Positions 26,916 through 38,368 of a DNA stretch of 64,000 nucleotides are shown here, in pieces (within the stretch, counting starts at the first letter, position 1; each line of letters begins with the position of its first letter). This DNA comes from Botryotinia globosa. Taxonomy: Eukaryota; Ascomycota; Leotiomycetes; Helotiales; Sclerotiniaceae. A model generated the notes under the pieces. It did not search any database, had not been told where the DNA came from, and saw only the letters and a list, made by a program, of their open reading frames with translations. A program made the position numbers and the translations under genes. Where the stretch lies: assembly GCA_014898425.1 (NCBI GenBank), contig RCSZ01000009.1, forward strand, positions 434,001-498,000. Reading direction: 5' to 3'.

Positions 26916-26928
26916 AATTCCTTATCTC
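26916..26928. repeat. Right target duplication of complete LINE copy
   Basis: Exact 13-bp match to 20814-20826, directly after the CTACTACTACTATT tail. Confidence 0.88.
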
Positions 26929-27255
26929 TCTTATTACAAATCCTAAATCTCCAAATCAATCAAAAATATTTACATAATTCTTTAAGATCTTTAAATCTTT
27001 TATTTTTTCAATTTTTTTTAAATTAATTATTTCTTTTATTGATTATAATTTACGAATATAAAAAATGTATTATTAGAAAACTTTGAATTTATAAAATTCT
27101 ATAATATTTTCCAATACCATTTTATAGATTCTTTACTTTTGATTTATCATTTTTTTAAATTTTCTAAAGTTTTGATATTTATATATAAAGCATTTATAGG
27201 TTTTTGTTTGATTAATTAGATTTCAATTATAAACCATGTTTTAAATCTTATAATA
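26929..27255. other. Continuation of the half fold-back element and AT-rich flank
   Basis: The first part (TCTTATTACAAATCC onward) continues the polypyrimidine element split by the LINE; it matches sequence near 55480-55530. Around 27190-27245 it also resembles 55775-55830. No gene. Confidence 0.5.
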
Positions 27256-27616
27256 ATCGGCTCTCATAAACAACCAATTAATTCCTAGTCGGGAAAAGCG
27301 AATATCCCCGAAAAGTAAATTGTTTCTGTTCAAATTCAAAATATTATATATTCGATTCTTTTAAAAATAATTTATTACTGAAAATATTATAAAATTGAAT
27401 TTTCTAAATAATATCAATTAGCTTTATATCTCCATTTTTTTTGTTTGATATAAATAGTATAATAAATAAAATATAAGAAATAATATTATACTAATTTTAA
27501 TATAGTATTCAATGATCATAATATATTAAATTCAATATATTATAATATTCTATTATTTAGTAGGGATAATTTGTTTTCCCTGATTAGGAATTAATCAACT
27601 GTTTATAAAAACCGAC
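27256..27616. mobile_element. 361-bp TA-flanked MITE with about 42-bp terminal inverted repeats
   Basis: The left end ATCGGCTCTCATAAACAACC and the right end (reverse complement GTCGGTTTTTATAAACAGTT) pair for about 42 bp through AATTAATTCCTA. TA dinucleotides flank both ends (27254-27255 and 27617-27618). TA duplication and inverted ends suggest a Tc1/mariner-type non-autonomous element. Differences between the ends are mostly G/A and C/T. No coding capacity. Confidence 0.65.
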
Positions 27617-27920
27617 TATTATATTAAGAAAGGATGCTATTACTTACTATACATATAACCCTTTTCTGATTAAAATATAGAATTATTCAACTTTTTATAT
27701 TCTAGTTTAGTTATTATAATAAAAGATTGAATAATAAACTCTTTCGAAAAATATTATTTAATTAATGAAATATTATATAAAGAAAATCAAAATGATTTTT
27801 TTTTCTTTGTTTTTAATTAGGTTTTAAAGATGTTAAAATTAGAAATTAAAATTTATATAGAAATTCAGTTATTTAATATAAAAAAAACAGTATATATTAG
27901 ATTTTTTGGAAAACTTTTAT
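27617..27920. other. AT-rich spacer, nothing recognised
   Basis: About 300 bp between two small transposons. No repeat partner and no gene seen. Confidence 0.4.
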
Positions 27921-27929
27921 TTTAATTTT

Positions 27930-28518
27930 CAGTAAATTACTTTCATACTATTAAAAATCCAATAAATTACTCTTATACTATTAAAATTAGTTTCTTTTTA
28001 CTTTTGTATTATTTATATCCTAATCAAAAACAGCTAGATTTTATAATAGATTCAAATCTTATATATATATATTCTATAGATTCTATTATTATAGATTTTG
28101 TAATTTTATTAATAGATTTTAAATATTCTATTCTTTATTTTTTTGAAAAAGAAAAAGAAAAAAAATCAAAAGTAATAGAAAATATAAAATCTATAATAGA
28201 AGTATAGAATTTATAGTGAAAGTATAGAATCTATAATAAAGGTATAGAATCTATAGTGAAAGTATAGAATCTATAATAAAAATATAGAATCTATAATAGA
28301 AGTATAGAGTTTATAATAATATATTAGAATCTATAATTATATTTATTTATTGAATATTATATTTAAAAATTTAAAATCTATATATCTATGAATAAAATTT
28401 ATTATAGAATATAGATTTTTTTAATTAAAATATAAATAGTATAAAATCAAAAAGATATTAATTTTAATAATATAAAAATAATTTATTAAGGTTTTATTGA
28501 TATCAAAGTAATTTACTG
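27930..28518. mobile_element. Mutator-type MITE, copy 1 (589 bp)
   Basis: It starts CAGTAAATTACTTTCATACT and ends AAAGTAATTTACTG, with long inverted ends each containing two AATTACT-type boxes. It is flanked by a perfect 9-bp duplication TTTAATTTT (27921-27929 and 28519-28527). A 9-bp duplication is typical of the Mutator superfamily. The centre holds repeats of TATAGAATCTATAATA. The 67-codon frame at 28004-28207 spans repeat sequence and is not a gene. Confidence 0.82.
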
Positions 28519-28527
28519 TTTAATTTT

Positions 28528-29380
28528 ATAAAATTATTTAATAAAAATTATGAAAAATATTTCGAATGATTTTTAATATAAGAAAACCTCATTTTTACAG
28601 AGATTATATTATATTTATCATAAAAGTGTAATTAATAATCGATAGCCTCAATTCTTATCTTTTATATGATTTTATTTAAATCAGATTTATTCTTTATAAA
28701 CTTTTTATAGAGTATTTTGGGGTTTAATCTAATATAAAATCTAAAACAAATTATTGAATAATTTAGATTGGTTTAGTTAAACAAAATATATTTGATATTT
28801 TTACAAAATATTATCAAGCCGAGATCTATATAGTAGCCTTTATAAGTTTCTGTAGTTTTCTGTAGTAAGATTTTGAAGAATAGGAAACTTTATATACTTT
28901 TATTATTCAAAGCAGACAATCATCCCAAGTATATAATACATTTACAGAATTAAAAAGGGATTTTCAACAAAACGTTTTTTGAAGATAATCAGTTTACAAC
29001 ACCAACTGATATTATAATTTCTTTGTTTCTAGATTTTTATATAACATCCCCTATTAATATTGAAAGCAACGCCATTATTATCTTTTTCCAGAAGTAATTA
29101 GAATTTTGTTCATCAATGTTTATTATATACAAATATAATACTTTGATTTTTATAGAATATTTAATTAATAAATATAATTAAAACTTTCGAAGCCCATTTA
29201 CAAATATATTCTATATATTCTATACATCTTATATATATTATTATTGTATACTAAATTTCAAAAACCCCAATCAATTACAATACAATCTTTATTTATAAAT
29301 CAATTCGTAAATAAATTCTTAATATAATTAATAATAGAATATTTAATATATAACTACATTAATAGTATATATAGGAATTC
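28528..29380. other. Less degraded AT-rich segment of unknown nature
   Basis: About 850 bp with visibly more C and G than neighbours (around 28800-29110). No long frame, no paralogue found in the window and no protein similarity recognised. It may be a relic of single-copy host sequence. Confidence 0.4.
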
Positions 29381-29630
29381 TATAATAATAATAGTAATAA
29401 TATTTATTAATATTCAACAAAGTGGTAAAAGATCAATTCTGGGAACTTTTTGAGGAATATAAGAATATATTATATTATGGATTTAAGGAATTAATATAAA
29501 AAACAGATTATATATATAAAAGTTAAAAAGTTTTTTAAATAATTTTTTATTATTAATTGAAATAAAGCTAATAATATTTAAAGTTTTTGAAAAACTAAAT
29601 ATAATTTTAAAGAATAATAAAAGTATATTA

Positions 29631-30277
29631 CCAGGGGCCTGCGAGCCCCCGGACCCCTTGCTTTTTGAGAAAGTATTATATAATTATAAATATAATTATA
29701 AAAATCTAAAAAAATAAATTTTATTAAGGCTTGCATGCGAAGTCGGTTTACCTTCTTATATTACTTTTTTTTTTAATTTTATTCAGATTTTAGTGGGTTA
29801 CATCACTTCAGATCATCAATTATATTACTGAATTACGAAAGCTATAATATGAAAATAATTTTTATTAATATTAAGCCTACTACATTTGATATAAACCCTT
29901 TTCAATTGATTATATAAGCTCTAGTTATATCTATACTAATTAAACTTCAACTCTTTAAAAAACCCTTAGTTTTGAAGCTAATAATATAAAAAATATATCA
30001 TTTGAAAGCCCTTAATTTTTTATATATAATTACCACTTTTCTTTTTTTTCATTCAATTCATATTAGTTTGAATAAATTAATTTAAATAATTTTGTTAAAA
30101 AAGTAAGGAGTTGTGCTATAGCTATAATGTTAAGAAAGTTAAGTCAATCAGATTGTTTGAATTCAGTCAATTAGATTATTTGAATCAAATCTCATTAAAC
30201 AAGGTTCTCTTTTTTTGTATCTATATATATCTTCAGCTCTCACAAATAGCAAGAATATTAAGGAGGTAAACCTCCAA
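29631..30277 (-). mobile_element. Helitron-like non-autonomous element, copy 1 (647 bp)
   Basis: On the plus strand it runs CCAGGGGCCTGCGAGC...GGTAAACCTCCAA; the element reads 5'-TTGGAGG...CTGG-3' on the minus strand. Comparison with the empty LINE paralogues near 9150 and 13800 shows no target duplication and a join between A and T. The 3' end forms a stem (CCGGGGGC/GCCCCTGG, loop TCGCAG) running into the terminal CTGG. These are Helitron hallmarks (CTRR end, hairpin, A|T target), apart from a 5' TT instead of TC. No ORF of note. Confidence 0.72.
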
Positions 30278-30831
30278 TAAAAATAAGTATTTATATAAAT
30301 AATTAGAGTTAATATATATATAAGTAAATGAAAAATCCTAATTATTATTTTGATTATTATTTAAATAAGATGTAGGAAAAATAGGGTTTTTAAAATAGAA
30401 AAAAAAAGAAAGAAAAAAAAGGAGATATTTTGAGTAAGTGTAGATATTAAAAAAAAATCCTAAGAAATCAAATTAAAATTAATATCTAATCAGAATATTA
30501 AAAATAAAAAGTAAAAAATAATTGAAGCTTTTTGTTATTGTAGTTATCAAAAATAAAAGTGATTATTTAAATTATTTTTCGAATTGAATTAGCAATTTGT
30601 AATAGAGTATTAGATATTCAGAAATCTTTTGAGAATTATAGGAGTATTTTAGGTTAATATCTTGGTATTTAAATTATCTATAATATTAAATAAAATCATT
30701 ATATTCTGAGTATATAATAAGGATATAAATAGTATTTTTCTTAATGAATTTAATTTCAAAGAAAATTTTATTATATAAACAAAATTCTATTTATTATATA
30801 TTTTTAATAAAATAAAATATTGTTTTAATTA

Positions 30832-31564
30832 CCAGGGGCCTGCGAGCCCCCGGACCCCTTGCTTTTTGAGAAAGTATTATATAATTATATTTATAATTAT
30901 AAAAATCTAAAAAAAGGAATTTTATTGAGACTTATAGACGAAGTCGGTTTACCTTATTATATTACTTTTTTTTTAATTTTATTTAGATTTTTTAATTTTA
31001 TTTAGATTTTTTAATTTTATTCAGATTTTTTAATTTTATTCAGATTTTTTAATTTCATTTAGATTTTAATAGGTCATTTCATATTAGATCATCAATTATA
31101 TCATTGAACTACAAAAGCTATAATATTAAAATGATTTTTATTAATATTAGATCAACTACATTCAATATAAACCTCTTTTAATTGATTATATAAGCTTTAG
31201 TTATATTTATACTATTTTAACTTCAATCCTTTATAAAAACCTCAGTTTTGAAACTAGCAATATAAAGAATATATCATTTAAAAGCCCTTAATTTCTTATA
31301 TATGATTACTACTTTTTTTATTTAATTTATATTAACTTAAATAAGCTGATTCAAATTGATTAATATATATATAGAAATATAATCGTGGTTATATATGTAG
31401 CTGATAGCAACTGCTGCTAAGAACGTTATAAAAGACTTATAATTAATCGAATAGCTAAAATTGCAACTTATTTTAAATCGATAGTTTCCGAATCGAATTT
31501 TATGTGTATATACACACCTTCGGCCCTCACAAACAGCAAGAATATTAAGGAGATAAACCTCCAA
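30832..31564 (-). mobile_element. Helitron-like non-autonomous element, copy 2 (733 bp)
   Basis: Same ends and orientation as copy 1, including the intact GC-rich hairpin end. It is longer because of about five 19-bp units at roughly 30975-31070. The empty site in the LINE paralogue near 14360 shows no duplication and an A|T join. A 75-codon minus-strand frame (31337-31564) starts in its 5' end, but resembles no protein that I know. Confidence 0.72.
30975..31070. repeat. 19-bp tandem repeat inside Helitron-like copy 2
   Basis: About five units of AGATTTTTTAATTTTATTT with small variants. The other three copies carry a single unit, which accounts for most of the 86-bp length difference. Confidence 0.85.
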
Positions 31565-31920
31565 TTAATATTATTCTATAGAGAAACTAAGCTTTTCAAT
31601 TATAATATTTATTCTATTGATAATAAATTTTAAAACAAAATTTAAATCCTAAATGAAGTAGTAAATTCTAATATTAAAGATTTGTATAATATTTTGATAA
31701 ATATAAAAAGCTCATTATAAGAAATTTACTATCTTATTATATAGATATTAAATTAAGAATATACTGTTTATATAATATTATATATAATATTAATTGAATA
31801 AAGAAATTCTGAAAGTATATTTGAAGTTTATATATACTACAATTGTTTTTATATCAAAAATATTAAAAACAGAATTAATTATATTAGAATTTATATCCAA
31901 TTGTTTTTTGTTTTAATATA

Positions 31921-32495
31921 TGATAAATTACTCTCATATCATTAAAATTGATATCTTTTTATTTTTATACTATTTAGATTCCAATAAAAAAAAACTAGAT
32001 TCTATAATAAATTCTATTTATAAATATATATATTCTAAAATTTTAAATATAATATTTAATAAACAAATAAAATTATAGATTTTATTATACTATTGTAAAT
32101 TATATATTTCTATTATAGATTCTATACTTTTATTATATATAGATTTATATTTCTATTATAAATTCTATACTTTTATTATAGATTCTATATTCCTATTATG
32201 GACTCTATATTCTCTATTACCCTTTCTTTCTTTTTTTCTTTTTTTTCTTCAAAAAGAATAAAAAATATATTAGAATCTAAAAATGAAAAATACAATATCT
32301 AAAATCGAAAATCTATTAACAAAATTATAGAATTTATAGTAATAAAATCTATAATAAAATTAAAGAATATATAGTAATAGAATCTATGATAATAGAATAT
32401 ATAATAAAATTATAGAATCTAGCTTTTTTAATTAAAATTGAAATAATACAAAAATAAAAAGATATTAATTTTAATAATATGAGAGTAATTTATTA
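31921..32495. mobile_element. Mutator-type MITE, copy 2 (575 bp)
   Basis: The ends TGATAAATTACTCTCATATC and GAGAGTAATTTATTA are inverted. A perfect 9-bp duplication TTTAATATA sits at 31912-31920 and 32496-32504. It lacks the outermost AATTACT box of copy 1, so its ends correspond to the second box. It is inserted in a LINE. Confidence 0.8.
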
Positions 32496-33506
32496 TTTAA
32501 TATATTATATATTTATATTTATTAAATTTTTTTTATTTTTCATTTATTTAGAATTGTTGAAAAAAATTGAGATTATAATTTCTTAAAGTTAATTGAAATA
32601 GTTTTTTTATTAATATTATTTATTAAATCAATTTTATATTTTAAAAACAAGTAAAATAATTTTAATATAAATTATATAATATTAAAAAGAAAATCTTTCA
32701 ATATTGAATTTTCATTTAAAAAATCTATTAATAATCAGTTCTTTCATTTTTAATAATAAATAAGAATAATATTTGATAAATTACAAAAGATGATATTTTT
32801 ATGATCTAAATATATATAACAAAATAAAATTTAATACTGCTTAATATAATATTAGTTAAGGCAATATTTAAATTTTTAAAAATAATAATAATAAAAATGG
32901 TTTTCTAAATAAAAAGAATACTTTTAATTATAAAACTATCAATTATTTTTATCAAACTATAGATGTAATATACAACTATTCTGATTTTAATAATTCAAAT
33001 TATTACATATCTTTTAAAAATAAAGCTACAATTAAACTATATTTTTGATTATTTCAAAATTAATTATACTTCTTTTTCAATAATAATAAAAAACATTATA
33101 ATAAAATAATTTTTTTTTTAAATCAAATATATCATTTCAAGTTTTTCAAATATAAATTATTATTATTATTATTTTAATTTAAAATCCTTTTTATATAATT
33201 TATTAAAATAATGATATTCAAATTCAAATACTTGAAGGTGTAATAAAAATAAAAATTATTTATATGCCCAAAACAAAGTTCAATATTTTATAAAACAAAC
33301 TTTGTTAAATATAATATTTATAATTTTATAAAAAAAAGCTCTAAAATATTCTATATTTGATATTATAATTGAAAATCATTGAATTCTTTAATTTCATTTG
33401 AATAAATTGATTAATGAGAGAAGAGTTTATTAATTTCAGAATGACTAAAGAGGCTAACCTTGTCCAATTATTCTTTCTAATAATCACCATTTTAGGATAG
33501 TGTTAA

Positions 33507-34096
33507 AGGCCCCCAGGAATTCTATATAGTATTTCTACAATATCTCATATTATACAATTTCTGATTAGAATATAATATCTAAGCTATATTTTTGATAGAG
33601 TATAATATATATATCTTGAATATAATAAAAGCATTATTAGAATATAATTAATCAATCTTTATAATTAGTTTCAATAAGATTTATATTATAGATTTTAAAA
33701 AGAAAATTGTAGATTTAAAATCTAAAATGATTGATTATTTTTGAAAATAGATTTAAACAGAAAAAGGATTATGATAAATAAAAGGTTCTTTTCGAAAATT
33801 CTAATAAAATTTAAGCAATAGTTAATTTCCGTATTATATTATCATATACTATACTGAATCTTTGTATGAAAAATAATAAATTTTATGAATTTGAAATTTT
33901 TATATAAATTAAATCTTATAAATAAATAATTTATAGTATTTGGAGAATTAAAAAAATATATATTAATCTTTGAAATGATATTATATATTGAATTACAGAG
34001 GTTTGAAATTATTATGATATTAAATATACTTTTTCTATTTCCAAAATAATTAAAATATCAATTTTAATATTATTTCATTAAAATCTTTTTTATTGA
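33507..34096. mobile_element. AT-rich repeat family H, left part
   Basis: Unclassified repeat. Stretches recur at 41930-42130 and, inverted, near 44150-44480; 33860-34096 recurs at 44500-44760. The LTR retrotransposon at 34102 is inserted in it, and the family resumes at 41002. The paralogue near 44745 is the empty site. No gene. Confidence 0.55.
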
Positions 34097-34101
34097 ATTC
34101 T
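34097..34101. repeat. Left 5-bp target duplication ATTCT
   Basis: Identical to 40997-41001, flanking the LTR retrotransposon. Confidence 0.75.
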
Positions 34102-34236
34102 TATTACACTTTCAATATGTATTATATATATATACACTAAATTAGTTTAGTGTAGATTAGATAAACAAGGATTATTATCTTAGTCCTTATTATTTAATTC
34201 TAAATAATATCTTTTTTATTTTAAATAAATCTAATA
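34102..34236 (+). repeat. 5' LTR (135 bp)
   Basis: Aligns along its length with 40862-40996 and 38272-38413 through the shared ACTAAATTAG, AACAAGGA and TCTAAATAATAT blocks. CpG-bearing sites kept in the solo LTR are lost here. Confidence 0.78.
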
Positions 34237-36393
34237 AATAATAGCAAGTTATTCTTTTCTATAGATATTGAATCGATTATTAGTTTTGATATTAAATCTT
34301 TTTTTAGAATATTATATTTTCTATAATCAAATCTTTTTTAAAAGCTTTTTTTATAATTATTAATAATCTTCTGTTTATAATAATTAAGTATTAAAATAAT
34401 TTCAGTTTTATTTTAGGTAAAACAATATATATATTTGTAATAATGATTAATAATTTAATTATCAAATCAAAAGTTTAATCAAATCAGTTTTTCTAGGAGA
34501 TTATTTTTAGAGTAATATTAATCGATTTGTTTTTCATTTTATAATAAAAAGCTTGTAACAAATTATTAGTTCGATAATAAAAAGTAATTATTTAGATTTT
34601 GTTTAATTTAAATATAAATAATCAAATTATATTTATTTTCATTGAAGAATTTTTATTAATCAATATTTTCCTAATATTTATTAATATCTTTAAAATATTT
34701 AATATATTTATCAATTAATTTAACAATTACAATTAAATAATTAAAATAATCCAAAATATTATCAATATCTTTTCTATTTTACAAATTATAAAGCAAAATT
34801 AATTTTCTGTAATATCTAATATACTATTATTTATAAAAATATACAATCAAATTTTATCTTCAAATAATATCAATCATAATATACTAACAAATAAAATAGA
34901 ATTATTAACTATAAGCTTTATAAAAAAAAAAATTCTAACAATTGCTATAAACAATATAAGCTTTTATATAACAAAACCTTACTTCAATAAATACCTTATA
35001 TTTTCATTCTTAAAATCTAGATTATTTGGAATTAGATAATAAAACAAATATATTTATTAAAATAATAAACAATATTTTGATTTTCTATAATATATATTTG
35101 TTTATTATTTATATAAAACTAAAATGTTAGATATTATTAATAGATTATTTTTTATTTATTTTATTATTTTCTAATTTAATTAATATTTGTATGAAAAATA
35201 AAATTTTAATATATTAATAAATATCTAATATAATATAAAAAGAATTTAAAGCTAATATTGAGAATTAATATATCAAAATTAAGATATTTTTTTGTATATC
35301 ATTAAATATAATATTAAAGGTAGAAAATTGAAGTATATTACTAGAGATATATATCAATATGAGAATCCCGAAAAAAAAAATTAAAATATTATAATATTTG
35401 ATTGAAGTATAGGTATTATAAAATCTGAATATATTTAAATATTTATTGTATATTATTATCTAATTGTAGAGCTTTGTATTTATATATTTTTATTTTTATT
35501 AAAAATAAGTTTATCAATTTTTGTAAAGTAAATCGGATGAAAAAAGAACAATTGATTTAATATTTATTATTTTAATTTCCTAAAGAATTGTTTACTCAAT
35601 TAATATAATAATAAACATTTTTCTTTCTACAAATTATAATATTATAATAATTATAAATCTATTCATCCCTTTCTATTTCCTAAAAGTCTTTTTATTGATA
35701 AAATAAAAAATAAATCAAACAAAATATTCCTTTATTAAATAGAAGACTTTATAAAAAATAAAATTTCAAATAGAATTATAGAATAAATAAAATAAAAGTT
35801 TATAATATAAAAGAAAATGAAAAAAAGGAACTTATTAGAGTAAATAAAAAAACAGAAAATTATAATAGCTATATATATAATCAAGCTTATTATTAAGGAG
35901 TGGAAAAGTATTATAAAGATTCAAATAATAAATCTAATATTAATTATAAGGAAATAAAATAGAATATATTTATTTAACATAAAATCCTTTTTTAATTTTA
36001 TTCAAATCTTTGAATATTAAAATATCAATTGATATAAAATCCAAAATTATATATTAAAAGAATATTCAAGTTTTATATTTTTGTAAAAGAAATCAGAAAT
36101 CAAAGCTTATCTCTTTGAACTCTAATTTTAAATATATATTAAATAATCAAAACCTATTTTGGATTATTAAAATCAATAAATCCAAATATCGATATTATAA
36201 TTACAATAAAGCCTTTTGAATAAAAAATAAATTATATTTTTATTTTAAAAATCAATATAGAAAATATAAATTTACAGAATATTTTATAAAATCAAAGATT
36301 AATAATTTATTAACAAATTTATTATTCAAAACTTCATAACTTATTAATTAATCTAAACAAAATACTATAATAATCGATATTAAAGGATCAAAT

Positions 36394-36744
36394 TTGATTC
36401 AACAGATATTTCAGATAATTTATTTTATAACTAGTATTAATAAATCCTTTCCAAATTATATTTTTAAAAATCAAAGATATATCAAAATCAAAATGTTATT
36501 AGGTAGTTTTCAAAAAGAAATATATTTGATCTATTTTGATATAAATTATAATATAAGTTTAATCAATTGTTTTTTTTTTTTTGAAATATATTTTATTATA
36601 GAAATTCATATTATAAAGAAGGCTATAAATATTTATAATCTAAATTTCCAGAGATATAATATAAATCAATCTTTAAATTTGAATTTCTATTTATTAATAT
36701 CAAATAATATTATTGCTTGTTTTGTTATAAAATTTATATTATAA
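36394..36744 (+). pseudogene. Retropepsin-like relic of the LTR retrotransposon
   Basis: This 116-codon open stretch contains FDINYNISLINCFFFFEIY followed by IKKAINIYNL and a long hydrophobic run. The layout fits a fungal Gypsy retropepsin (D-T-G, then SLID, then KKP-type and GL motifs). The catalytic triad shows as D-I-N, explained by ACN to ATN and GGN to AAN, that is, C-to-T and G-to-A changes on the two strands. Position, about 2.2 kb after the 5' LTR and on the same strand, suits gag-protease order. The start codon is arbitrary. The protein is inactive; identity is a pattern match, not a database result. Confidence 0.5.
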
Positions 36745-38285
36745 ATTAGTTTGTTATAAAAATTCTAATGAAAAATAATATCAATATATTAAAAGAATAG
36801 ATTATCAACTTCGATAATAAAATTTTGATTCTATTTCAATATACAAAATTGTAAACTAAGATTATAATATAATCCAATAAAAACAAAAATAAAATCCCAG
36901 TTTATATCAAAAATAAAATCATTATTTCATTTTAGTTATAAGTATTTATAATTATTATCAATAAAAAAGAAAATGAATTATTCCTATTAATCTATAATAT
37001 AATTTATAAATCTTTATTATAAAATAACTTTGTATCCTTTGCATATTTAATATTTAATATATTCAATTTCATCATAATCAAAACCCCTATAGATAAAGAA
37101 ATAATAATTTACAAGAATTTAAAACTTCGAAATATTATCAATTTTAATACTTAAATAATAATAATTATAAATAATATTGGTATCTATTATTTTACTTAGA
37201 TTTTTATTATTACTTTTATTTCTACAAAATACTTTTCAATAAAAAGATTATTTATAATTATAACAACTTTTGTTTTATTAATAGTTAATAATATGAATAA
37301 TATTTTAAAATTAAAAAGTATTAATAATTCAGGAATTATTAAATAAGAAATTGTTTTTTTAAATAGAATTACGATTTATAAAAATAAAGATTAAAAATAG
37401 TGATTAAAAGAGTTAATTGAAACTAATTTTATAATTTGGAAAAATCGAAAGAGTTTTGTAAATATATCAAAAGATAAGGAAATGAAAATCGATTTATATA
37501 AAAATTAAAAAGAGAAATTTAGATGAAAAAAAGCAAAAGTTTATTTTATAAATCAAAAAGATCAAATCCTAATATATAAAATTTATAATAAAATTACTTT
37601 AAATAAATAATAAAATCAATTCTATTTAATTTTCTAGTTTTTGTATTTGAAAAAGGTAATCGATGATAAATGAATTATATCAAAAAAAAGCAATTTCTTT
37701 TATAAATATTTATATATTGAATTATATTACAATCTTTAATATATATTTAAGTTCTATATAAAACAATATTATTAAAATTGTAATTAAATATTCTTTCATT
37801 TCTATAATCGATTATATTAGTTTTTCCTATCAATAATATATTAAAAAGAAATATTAGAAATATTTTATTATATTATTTCATTACAATCAAAAAACATTTA
37901 TTTATATAATAATAAAATTCAGAAATTCTTTAATTTATATTTCAAAATATATTAATATTATTTTAAAAATAGAAAGAAAATTTGTATAAATATATATCAA
38001 TAATATTATTATTTTTAATTATATATTTGAGGATTATTTAATATATTTTTAATAGGTTTTTTTAGAATTCAAAGAAATTATTATTATTTTAAACTCTAAG
38101 AAATACTATTTAACTTATATTTCGATTATTTTATTTGATTAAAAAATAAATATTTTTGATTTTATATTTATAAATAATAAAATTTCAATTATTTAAATCT
38201 TAATTTATTTTTTAAAACAATTAAAATATTATTTTGAACTTATCAATTATTTATAATAATATATAATTTACTGTTACACTTTTAA

Positions 38286-38307
38286 GCACGTGATACGTAT
38301 CACGTGC
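38286..38307. repeat. 22-bp perfect palindrome with two CACGTG boxes
   Basis: Each half is GCACGTGATAC. It is lost in the two other LTRs of the family, where the same positions read as A/T. It may be a promoter element of the LTR. Confidence 0.88.
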
Positions 38308-38342
38308 ATATACACTAAATTAGCTTAGCGTAGATTAGGTAA

Positions 38343-38368
38343 GCAAGGACCATTATCTTGGTCCTTGC
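38343..38368. repeat. Hairpin in solo LTR
   Basis: GCAAGGACCA, loop TTATCT, TGGTCCTTGC: a perfect 10-bp stem. The full-length element's LTRs keep only a weakened version. Confidence 0.85.

Larger units (their letters stand above)
29381..33505 (-). mobile_element. LINE-family-1 copy, 3' part, broken by three insertions
   Basis: The tail is at 29381-29402, then the body matches the reversed LINE. It is interrupted by Helitron-like elements (29631-30277 and 30832-31564) and a Mutator-type MITE (31921-32495). Removing each restores colinearity with the copies at 8895 and 13556. Similarity is lost after about 33505. Confidence 0.68.
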
